From Bacteroidota bacterium (GTDB lineage Bacteria; Bacteroidota; Bacteroidia; Bacteroidales; Paludibacteraceae): a DNA stretch of 56,239 nt. The position numbers and the translations under genes were made by a program. Position 1 is the stretch's first letter. Each line of letters begins with the position of its first letter. The stretch lies in assembly GCA_023459355.1 (NCBI GenBank), contig JAEWUM010000012.1, positions 1 to 56,239 on the forward strand, in the 5' to 3' direction. Under the pieces are notes generated by a model that worked only from the letters and a program-made list of their open reading frames with translations, made no database searches and was not told where the DNA came from. This document shows, piece by piece, positions 24,078-31,309 of this stretch.

Positions 24078-24576
24078 ACATATAGTAATAATATCTTTTT
24101 TTCTATTTATATGCAATCTGATGCAATGTCAGATTGTCTCTGACAATGTGTTTTGTTATATTCTAACAGGAAAAAACAAAATTGGTAAGAACTCAATCTC
24201 AATAAAACTATTAGTATATAATGGGGAAAACGACAGCATTATTGTTCCTGATTTTAATAAAAATATTTACCATAAATCAGCAATTGACTTTCGAAAAACA
24301 AATGAAAGAAAATTTTATTGGAGTTTACTAACGTTATCAAACTCAGAACCTGATAATATGGTAACTGTATCAATTTTTGCGCCGAAGGTAAAGACACCAA
24401 AAAATCAGTCAGGAGAAATGAATATTCGTTTGGTAATACCACCAAAGAGTGTATTTGTTTCGGATGTATTCCTATTGTATTCCCCTTTTGTCGCTTATCC
24501 TCGAGGATATTACAAATTGTGTATATTTGACAGATTGACAGATAAATGCATTGCAGATTCTATTATTGAGATATAG
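24061..24576 (+). CDS. Exported protein, candidate immunity protein to the HExxH tip
   Basis: A 171-aa protein with an N-terminal signal segment (HIVIISFFLFICNLMQCQ); the Cys may be lipidated, though the lipobox is not classical. The mature part is predicted beta-rich (ISIKLLVYNGEN, MNIRLVIPPKSVFVSD). No family is recognised. The start overlaps the toxin frame by 17 bp, the arrangement typical of toxin-immunity pairs, and the export signal would place it in the periplasm, where a protease could act on cell-envelope proteins. Role inferred from context only. Confidence 0.6.
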   Translation: MDRYRKHIVIISFFLFICNLMQCQIVSDNVFCYILTGKNKIGKNSISIKLLVYNGENDSIIVPDFNKNIYHKSAIDFRKTNERKFYWSLLTLSNSEPDNMVTVSIFAPKVKTPKNQSGEMNIRLVIPPKSVFVSDVFLLYSPFVAYPRGYYKLCIFDRLTDKCIADSIIEI

Positions 24577-24605
24577 TGACTTTCTACAATAGTCTGCTGT
24601 TTTGA

Positions 24606-25430
24606 GAATCAGACAGCCTGAATGTCACCTACACCGATTTCAAGAAAATCAAAACCCTGACAGAAGGCAACAAACACTACATCCTTACCTACGGAATCGA
24701 CGACCAACGCCGTAAATCGGAGTACAAACTCAACGGGATAACACAAAAAACAAAATATTACCTCGGCGATTACGAAGAAGAGACGGATAATCTTGGAAAT
24801 ATTAAGAAAATCCATTACCTTAGCGGCGGTGCTATACTCATCAATACCAACGGTGTAGAGACACTGTATTATGGTTATTCGGACTATCAGGGAAATTTTA
24901 TTGCTCTTGCCAACGAAGCAGGAACGGTCGTAGAACGCTACGCTTACGACCCGTGGGGAAAACGCCGTAATCCGGCCGACTGGACGCAGGATGATCCCCG
25001 TGCCAGCTGGATTATTGATCGTGGCTACACGATGCATGAGCATTTGGATGCGTTCGGGATTATAGATATGAACGGCAGGGTTTATGATCCGCTGACGGCG
25101 ATGTTTTTTTCGCCTGACCCGTTTGTGCAAGCGCCGGGGAATTGGTTGAATTATAATCGGTATGGGTATGCTTATGGAAATCCTCTAATATTTAGTGATC
25201 CGAGTGGAGAATCCTTTATTGGAGATTTAATTTTATTAGCAGGAAAAATAATATGGAATACCGCAGTAACAATTGTTGCAATAGGAATTGGGACAGCGGC
25301 TCTGATTGGGGGAATGTATCTGGGTGGTATAGTCGGAGGTCCAGCAGGTGCTGTTGCTGGCTTACTTATAGGTGGCTACGTTGGAGGAACGATTAGTGTC
25401 TGGGTTATTGATAAATTATGGTGGAGATAG
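24606..25430 (+). pseudogene. RHS-repeat core with short glycine-rich tip, 5'-truncated cassette 2
   Basis: The frame opens after TGA 24603-24605 and reaches RHS homology almost at once (SDSLNVTYTDFKKI). The core repeats that of cassette 1 with a constant offset of 2076 bp and no indels. The tip after SDPSGE is only about 73 residues, almost wholly hydrophobic, with glycine-zipper-like GGMYLGGIVGGPAGAVAG and a WVIDKLWWR end. It has no recognisable enzymatic domain. Either the catalytic end is lost or the tip is a membrane-inserting peptide. First ATG in frame is 25032, inside the core. Confidence 0.82.
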
Positions 25431-25457
25431 TTATTTTATTCTAAAAGCATAAAGAAA

Positions 25458-26153
25458 ATGAAACACAGACTTATTTTTCTTTTTATTACTTTCCCTTTAT
25501 TACTTCTTTCTCAAAACAATAAGTTCTTTGATCGTCATTCTGTTGGACTAACTTATGGTTTAGGAAACACATTTTATGAAAACACAGCGCTAAATACTTA
25601 TTTGATTGAAAAAGGATATTTTCCTGTTTATGATAACAACAACTTTGAAAGTCCCCCGAACACAATGAATATCGGGGTAGAAATTCACGGCAATAAATCA
25701 TCACAATATTGCAGGATCTCTATGCTGAAAAGCCTCAATATTTCGGACAAAGAAGTAAATAACAAATCATTTGTTAACTACACCGGATTAAGCCTCGATG
25801 TATTTAATGATTTCTGTAAGAATGACAAATGGGTATTAGCCCCTATGGTTGGAGTCAGTATGTTTGATTTTTATATGTCGGCAGTATCATCCAGTTCTAT
25901 ATCAAACCTGACTCAAACAAATTTAGAAGAAGGTTTTTATAAGAAAGGAGTATTTTGTTTGAAACCGGGAGTAGAAATAAAAAGAAAATTTCAGATAGGA
26001 TCTTACTTTGTAGGGGTTGGAATAAACGGCTATTATCAGTTCGAACTGGGCAATGGAAAATGGGGTAATTTAACCGGAGAACAATATGGTAATTTTACCG
26101 CATCAAAAATTTCCGGATTGGTTTCATTTATAAATTCAACAGTGTATTTCTGA
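25458..26153 (+). CDS. Exported beta-barrel-like protein downstream of RHS cassette 2
   Basis: A 231-aa protein with signal peptide MKHRLIFLFITFPLLLLSQ. The remainder alternates hydrophobic and polar residues (HSVGLTYGLGNTF, YFVGVGINGYYQFELG) and ends in NSTVYF with a terminal Phe, as in small outer-membrane barrels of eight strands. It begins 27 bp after the cassette-2 stop, so it occupies the immunity-gene position. It could be the cognate protector against a membrane-active tip or merely a neighbour. No family recognised. Confidence 0.6.
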   Translation: MKHRLIFLFITFPLLLLSQNNKFFDRHSVGLTYGLGNTFYENTALNTYLIEKGYFPVYDNNNFESPPNTMNIGVEIHGNKSSQYCRISMLKSLNISDKEVNNKSFVNYTGLSLDVFNDFCKNDKWVLAPMVGVSMFDFYMSAVSSSSISNLTQTNLEEGFYKKGVFCLKPGVEIKRKFQIGSYFVGVGINGYYQFELGNGKWGNLTGEQYGNFTASKISGLVSFINSTVYF

Positions 26154-26406
26154 GATTAAACAGATTATCATGATATGAAAATAAGTCATTTAATCATTGT
26201 TGTTATTAACACTATTACTTTAAGTGGAATCAATAGACACAAAAGATATATTAAACGTTCTTACCCAGATTCCTGATAATATTGAATACTGGTTTCGTCT
26301 CAATCAGAAGATAAGCGTGTTGATTCTGGATATTTTATAGAAAAGTTAAAACATGATAAATTTATTGTCGGATATCACCAAGCACACTTAGTATCCAATT
26401 TATTTG

Positions 26407-26414
26407 AATATAAT
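26407..26414. repeat. Candidate target-site duplication AATATAAT (left; right copy 27991-27998)
   Basis: AATATAAT directly precedes the left end of the element and recurs directly after the right end at 27991-27998. Both sites are AT-rich, so coincidence is possible, but removing one copy restores the reading frame of the interrupted gene. Confidence 0.6.
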
Positions 26415-27990
26415 TAAACTTTCGCAAGTATGATAACTTGCTGATATATAACAAAAAAGCAGCATAAAATTTTGGTAAAGTCACTGATATTCAGTAACTT
26501 TAAGTCGCAAAACAAAACCAAAACAATATGCTGCGACACAAAGATACAATAATACTTTCAGAGATAAATAGCTTTTTTACTTCAAGTGAAAAAGCCATGG
26601 AAACAATTTTTAGTTTCATACGCTCTTTGACATTTTCGGACAAAAGATTTGGTTTTCCCCAAGCTAACAATCTCCGGTATAGTAATCACAACAAACTCGT
26701 GTTGTTATTGCTGTTTCCGTTTTTCGAGATTAAAACCTCGTGGCATTACGCTGATTCAGCCCTGTATCGTTTTCTTTGTTGCGGTAAAGATATATTCTAC
26801 CGTTTAATGAACGATGCTTCGATTAACTGGCGCAATCTTGCATATAGTCTGACCATGCAGTTAATCCGTAAAGTTCAGAACAATTGCCAGGAGGATAATG
26901 CTAATCCACGCTGCTTGATTGTTGACGATACTGATTTGCCAAAAACCGGTCGCCAAATTGAGTTGATTGGTAAAATCTTCTCGCATGTAACGCACACGGT
27001 CAACTTGGGATTTAAAGGGCTTTTCATGGGTTACCATGATGGTAAAAGTTTCTTCTCCTTAGATTTTAGTCTGCACGGCGAAAAAGGCAAAAACCAAAAT
27101 AAACCCTATGGACTCACTCCCTCGCAAAGCAAAAAGCGTTACAGCAAAAAGCGCGACAAATCAAGCATGGGCAGTAAGCGTGTCGATGAATACTTTTTAA
27201 GCAAGATAGAATCCATGATAAAGATGATTGGTCTTGCCATTGCAAAAGGCATTCGTTTCGATTATGTGCTTACCGACAGCTGGTTTACTTGCTTCGAGTT
27301 AGTCAAATTCATTGTTACGCGACGTATCGGTTGCCATTTTATCGGTATGATAAAAATGGGGAAAACACGTTATAGCGCTTTTGGCAAAAATTTAACTTCC
27401 AAAGAAATAGTTGATTTGCTTCGTCGCAAAAAAATGACGAAACGATCCAAACTGCTTGGATATTATTATGCTGAAACAATCGTTGATTTCAAAGGCGTAC
27501 AGGTAAAGCTATATTTTTGTAAATCCTCTAAAAAAGGCAACTGGAACGGCATGATGACAACCAATATGGAATTAACTTTTGAACAAGCCTACAAAATCTA
27601 CTCAACCCGCTGGTCGGTAGAAGTGTTTTTCAAAGAATGCAAACAACACCTTGGTTTAGGTAAATGTCAGGCACAGGATTTTGATGCTCAGATTGCATCC
27701 ACAACGCTTTGTATGATGCAACACAACCTGCTTTCGGTTGTAAAACGATTCAATGATTACGAAACACTTGGCGAATTGTTTCGGGCATCACAGAAAGATG
27801 CTCTCAGCCTTACAATAGCTGAACAGATATGGTTGATTATCATTGAACTTATAGCCGAATTGTCCGAAATTTTCAACATAGATAATGAAATGTTAATGGA
27901 AAAATTATTCTCTGAAAATGAAAAACTTACAAAATACTTAAATTTTAAAAGCCTACCGCAAGCGGGCTAATGGAGCTTGCGAAAGTTGAA
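26415..27990 (+). mobile_element. IS4-family insertion sequence, about 1576 bp
   Basis: Terminal inverted repeats AACTTTCGCAAG at 26417-26428 and CTTGCGAAAGTT at 27976-27987, with a few uncertain end bases. It has a single transposase gene and 8-bp flanking repeats. It appears complete. Confidence 0.85.
26528..27970 (+). CDS. IS4-family DDE transposase
   Basis: 480-aa transposase. The DDE residues are in LIVDDTDLPKTG (first Asp), YVLTDSWFTC (second Asp) and YSTRWSVEVFFKECKQ (Glu), the latter matching the IS4 Y-x2-R-x3-E-x6-K signature. The gene fills most of the element, is not frameshifted and is probably active. A long hydrophobic N-terminal half with LLLLFPFFEIKTSWHYADS is typical of this Bacteroidetes group. 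Confidence 0.93.
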   Translation: MLRHKDTIILSEINSFFTSSEKAMETIFSFIRSLTFSDKRFGFPQANNLRYSNHNKLVLLLLFPFFEIKTSWHYADSALYRFLCCGKDIFYRLMNDASINWRNLAYSLTMQLIRKVQNNCQEDNANPRCLIVDDTDLPKTGRQIELIGKIFSHVTHTVNLGFKGLFMGYHDGKSFFSLDFSLHGEKGKNQNKPYGLTPSQSKKRYSKKRDKSSMGSKRVDEYFLSKIESMIKMIGLAIAKGIRFDYVLTDSWFTCFELVKFIVTRRIGCHFIGMIKMGKTRYSAFGKNLTSKEIVDLLRRKKMTKRSKLLGYYYAETIVDFKGVQVKLYFCKSSKKGNWNGMMTTNMELTFEQAYKIYSTRWSVEVFFKECKQHLGLGKCQAQDFDAQIASTTLCMMQHNLLSVVKRFNDYETLGELFRASQKDALSLTIAEQIWLIIIELIAELSEIFNIDNEMLMEKLFSENEKLTKYLNFKSLPQAG

Positions 27991-28000
27991 AATATAATAA

Positions 28001-28028
28001 TATAAATGAAGCATGTGCTTCATTTATA
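28001..28028. repeat. 28-bp palindrome beside the IS right end
   Basis: TATAAATGAAGCA (28001-28013) and its complement TGCTTCATTTATA (28016-28028) surround a 2-base centre. It is inside the coding end of the split gene, three bases from the right target copy. Confidence 0.6.
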
Positions 28029-28191
28029 TTAAAAGAAATTGAAGAAATAAGAATATCTTAAATAAGCAAAACAGTTGTCACAGTTAAAAACATTGTCAAC
28101 AGTTGAATATAAAAAACGTATTTTTTGTAACCAGAGCATATATATTGTTGAATGTTTTGCTTTGTTGATGTTGGAATAAAATCATAATCGT

Positions 28192-29238
28192 ATGAAGAAA
28201 ACATTATTTTCCATAGCTATTAGCTTATTGTTCTGTTCCTGCATGCCTCCATCTGTAAGCAGAATGATTATGAAAACCTATCCTCCGACGGATGCAACAA
28301 CAGTTGCGGTATACTTTAACAAACCGGAAGTTCCGTCCTCATCAGAGAGTTTAGGTGTCGTCAGCGTTTTCGACGGCGGGATGTCGACAAACTGCGATTC
28401 AGTTTCCGTGGTGAACATAATAAAAGCTGAAGCTGGAAAAGCGGGAGGTAACGCTGCTTATGTATCTGAGCATGTAAAACCCTCTTTCTGGGGAAGTACA
28501 TGTCATCAGATGACAGCTACCCTGCTTCGGGTTTATGATTTCTCGGGACAGGACACGACAGCTACTGCCGTTAATCAGTCTGCTATTCCTGATTTGAGAA
28601 GAATAAAGCCCGAACGAAAACTTCCGTCAATGAATGCCGACCTGAAACTGGGTTATGGCTACAGGACAGCAAAAGCAAGTGACGATCTCGATGAATTTCA
28701 AAATTATGTGCTCAACAAACGAAAATCAGGCTTATCTGTCGAAGCTTCATTTCAATACTATTTCAATGATTTTAGTGGTATCGGCTTCATGTATTCCGGA
28801 TTCAATTCCTGGTTTTCCATACCGGCTACCTATGAAATCAATAACAATACCCTGTCAGGCATCATGACAACGCGGGACCGGATTGATTTTTTCGGTCCCA
28901 AGTATATAGTCAGGTTGCCTTCGTCTGACAAATTCTTTGTCAACATGGCTGTTGCGCTGGGGTACGTAATGTACAATGCCAAAGAAAATTTTTCAACCGA
29001 TTATTATTATACCGCCAAAGGCGTCACCGTAGGACTTTATTATGGCGCCGATATGGAATATAAATTTTCAAAACATCTGGCAGCCACATTAGGTGTAGGA
29101 TGGATGTCCGCTTCGCTGAGTGACTTCGAAATTGACAATAATGGTCAGAGAGAATTTGTAGATCTGATGTATGAACAGGGAGTCAGGGAAGGAGTTGGCT
29201 TCTGCAATTTCGCCCTGGGTTTACGATATCACTTTTGA
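28192..29238 (+). CDS. Lipoprotein with C-terminal outer-membrane beta-barrel
   Basis: A 348-aa protein with a lipoprotein-like signal (MKKTLFSIAISLLFCSC), then a compact domain to about residue 120 (ESLGVVSVFDGG, AEAGKAGGNAAYVSEH, TATLLRVYD). A linker leads to a barrel-like region from residue about 145 (NADLKLGYGYRT to FALGLRYHF) with eight or so strands and a C-terminal Phe. A lipid anchor together with a barrel in one chain is uncommon. No family named with certainty. It is outside the RHS island and monocistronic. The 321-bp gap after it (29239-29559) holds a short GGTTCC...GGAACC hairpin near 29247 and, at its right end, the promoter of the next gene; I see no further gene. Confidence 0.7.
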   Translation: MKKTLFSIAISLLFCSCMPPSVSRMIMKTYPPTDATTVAVYFNKPEVPSSSESLGVVSVFDGGMSTNCDSVSVVNIIKAEAGKAGGNAAYVSEHVKPSFWGSTCHQMTATLLRVYDFSGQDTTATAVNQSAIPDLRRIKPERKLPSMNADLKLGYGYRTAKASDDLDEFQNYVLNKRKSGLSVEASFQYYFNDFSGIGFMYSGFNSWFSIPATYEINNNTLSGIMTTRDRIDFFGPKYIVRLPSSDKFFVNMAVALGYVMYNAKENFSTDYYYTAKGVTVGLYYGADMEYKFSKHLAATLGVGWMSASLSDFEIDNNGQREFVDLMYEQGVREGVGFCNFALGLRYHF

Positions 29239-29502
29239 GAACCGGTTCCGTATGGGGAACCCGTCTCAAAACGTCAGACAAAGCAAGATTGATCATCACA
29301 CATTTGGATCAACCGCAAGCTTCCTCCCCACTCCCTCATCAATAAAAATCTTTTCAGGAGGAATAAGTACACCTCGGGGTTAGCGAGAAACTTATTGAGC
29401 ATACGCATCAAGGAGGCATCAATCCATCAGGTAACATCCCCAATATCTTCTTTGTGTTTTTTGTTAACTCATCGGGAAAAATCCTTTATTTATCGATTTT
29501 TA

Positions 29503-29534
29503 TTTGAATACCTGACACACGCACCATACCTTTG
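29503..29534 (+). promoter_or_regulatory. Promoter of the LiaF-like gene, full Bacteroidetes consensus
   Basis: TTTG (29503-29506), 20 nt, TACCTTTG (29527-29534), ending 25 bp before the ATG at 29560. This fixes the start of the gene downstream of it and excludes the longer reading from 29395. Confidence 0.8.
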
Positions 29535-29559
29535 TCACAAAAAATTAAAATCGACAAAA

Positions 29560-30336
29560 ATGGAAACATTAACAAACAACACTGATTACCCGCGTCGTTT
29601 TCGCGGATTGGGCTTCGGGATACTATTAATATTGGTAGGAGCCGTTTTACTCGGAATTAACTTTGGATTTATTCCGCAAGCTTATAAAGGCATTATTTTC
29701 TCCTGGCCTTCTGTCGTTATCCTGATCGGGCTGTGCCACTTCCGGAAGAAACACCAGTTTGCCTGGGGAACTGTCTGGGTTATCGTGGGGGCATTTTTCC
29801 TGATGCCGAAAATCTTCAAAGCTTTCCCCGAAACATTCCCGGGTATCGGAGATAATTTCGCGGCTGTTTACTGGCCCTTGCTGCTCATTTGCGCTGGTCT
29901 GATTTTCATTACCTTCCGCTTCCTGGCTCCAAAAAAAGACTGGTCCGACTACTGGAAAAACAAAACGCATCACTACCATCAAAAATCTACCGGTAACTTA
30001 TCATCCGGTTTCGAAAAAAACACTATTTTTGGAAGCGGAGAGCATATCATATTAGACGAAGTGTTTAAGGGTGGAGAAATGAACGCGATTTTCGGGGGAG
30101 CAACACTGGATCTGCGCCGGACCACACTGCCGGAAGGTGATACTTACCTGGAAATAAACGCGATCTTCGGAGGAATTACCTTGTATATTCCGGGCGACTG
30201 GACAGTTGTTTCTCAGCTGGATGCAATTTTCGGAGGCTTTGATGACAAACGCAGAATCATTGAGCCGGTGGACAAAACACGCAGGTTGATCGTGAAAGGG
30301 TCCTGCATATTCGGTGGTGGAGAAATCGTTGGTTAA
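29560..30336 (+). CDS. LiaF-like membrane protein (DUF5668 and LiaF C-terminal domain)
   Basis: A 258-aa protein. Four membrane segments in pairs at the N-terminus (GILLILVGAVLLGINFGFIP, SWPSVVILIGLCHF, WVIVGAFFLMPK, WPLLLICAGLIFITF) form the DUF5668 part. The C-terminal half is a beta-helix with recurring 'FGGGE/AIFGG' turns (NTIFGSGEHI, NAIFGGATLDL, NAIFGGITLYIPGDW, DAIFGGFDDKR, CIFGGGEIVG). LiaF-type proteins sense or modulate envelope-stress signalling. Here the partner is the LytTR membrane protein that starts 31 bp downstream, rather than a LiaRS pair. Confidence 0.85.
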   Translation: METLTNNTDYPRRFRGLGFGILLILVGAVLLGINFGFIPQAYKGIIFSWPSVVILIGLCHFRKKHQFAWGTVWVIVGAFFLMPKIFKAFPETFPGIGDNFAAVYWPLLLICAGLIFITFRFLAPKKDWSDYWKNKTHHYHQKSTGNLSSGFEKNTIFGSGEHIILDEVFKGGEMNAIFGGATLDLRRTTLPEGDTYLEINAIFGGITLYIPGDWTVVSQLDAIFGGFDDKRRIIEPVDKTRRLIVKGSCIFGGGEIVG

Positions 30337-30367
30337 CCTTTTCTTTTTATAACTAATTCATCATCAG

Positions 30368-31189
30368 ATGTTATTAGAGGTCATCAAAAATAAATTAAGG
30401 CTCATTGTCTTTGGTCTGACAGGATTCGCTGTATTGCAAACCTTGTCACTCCATACACTTGTCACACCCTTGCCTTTCCTTATCCTGCTATTAGACACAT
30501 TCATTTACTGCATCTTGTACTTTGTTATCGCGGTTCCCCTGCTGAATGTAATCCGGTTCGGGAATATGAATGTGCTGCAACTTCCCGTCAGGGTCGTGAA
30601 TTATGTCGCGTTGGGAGTCGTAACGCTCGGACTTACTATCGGCATTGGATATGCAATAGAATTTCTGTTTTTTAAGGAAGATTATCGCACTATTTTTTAT
30701 GCCCTGATTCCGGTACGTTTCTTTTCATCTGTGTTGGCTTACCTGCTGATCCTGCTGCTTTGTCTGAAATATGAAAAAGAACAGGAAAAAAGCGATGAAG
30801 AAAAAAATGACAGCAGCGAAGAGCCCGAAAATACCCGGATTGAACCAAATAACACATCGCCAATCGAAAGGATTGCTGTTAAATCGGGCACCAAAATCCA
30901 TGTTGTGCCGATAGCCGAGGTTATCTGCCTGATTGCAGACGGAGATTATGTGCAGGTCGTCACCGAAAAAGGTAAGTTCCTGAAAGAACAGACCATGAAG
31001 TATTTCGAAATGCACCTCCCTGAAAGTCAGTTTATCCGCGTACACCGTTCCTGCATCGTCAATGTCGAAGCCATCTCCCGTATCGAATTGTACGAAAAAC
31101 AAAGTCAGCAACTGATGCTGAAAAACGGAGATAAAATAAAGGTAAGCCAGGCGGGGTATAAGCTGTTGAGGGAGAAACTAAGTCTATAA
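30368..31189 (+). CDS. Membrane-anchored LytTR transcriptional regulator
   Basis: 273 aa: four N-terminal transmembrane helices (residues about 10-140), a charged linker (EKEQEKSDEEKNDSSEEPEN) and a C-terminal LytTR DNA-binding domain (about 165-270) with IHVVPIAEVICLIADGDYVQV, FIRVHRSCIVNVEAI and LMLKNGDKIKVSQAGYK. It lacks a receiver domain, so the signal must come from the membrane part or from the LiaF-like partner encoded 31 bp upstream. The two are likely one transcription unit. Binding to its own promoter is the usual pattern but is not visible here. Confidence 0.88.
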   Translation: MLLEVIKNKLRLIVFGLTGFAVLQTLSLHTLVTPLPFLILLLDTFIYCILYFVIAVPLLNVIRFGNMNVLQLPVRVVNYVALGVVTLGLTIGIGYAIEFLFFKEDYRTIFYALIPVRFFSSVLAYLLILLLCLKYEKEQEKSDEEKNDSSEEPENTRIEPNNTSPIERIAVKSGTKIHVVPIAEVICLIADGDYVQVVTEKGKFLKEQTMKYFEMHLPESQFIRVHRSCIVNVEAISRIELYEKQSQQLMLKNGDKIKVSQAGYKLLREKLSL

Positions 31190-31277
31190 CTGAAAGAGGA
31201 AAACGGAAAACGAAAAGCCGATTGGTTGTGCGAAATTCATTTTCCGCTTTCCGCTTTCAGTTTTCCGCTTTTTTCAC

Positions 31278-31285
31278 TATCTTTG
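31278..31285 (+). promoter_or_regulatory. -7 element TATCTTTG of typA
   Basis: Full TAnnTTTG match, 24 bp before the chosen typA ATG. The region in front of it (31190-31276) holds GAAAACGG / CCGCTTTC-type inverted repeats. Confidence 0.5.
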
Positions 31286-31309
31286 CGCCCTCAAAAAAGA
31301 ATGTGTTAC

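Larger units (their letters stand above)
26175..28061 (+). pseudogene. Frameshifted small gene split by an IS4-family element
   Basis: ATG 26175 starts a signal-like segment (MKISHLIIVVINTITLSG). The coding signal then moves to the +1 frame (DTKDILNVLTQIPDNIEYWF, about 26233-26310) and returns (RVDSGYFIEKLKHDKFIVGY to EYN at 26414). The IS interrupts it. Joining 26414 to 27999, i.e. removing the IS and one target copy, restores the frame as EYN-NINEACASFILKEIEEIRIS and a TAA at 28059-28061. So it was an intact C-terminus at insertion. Its position after the RHS cassettes suggests a third immunity-like gene, with no family recognised. Confidence 0.6.
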
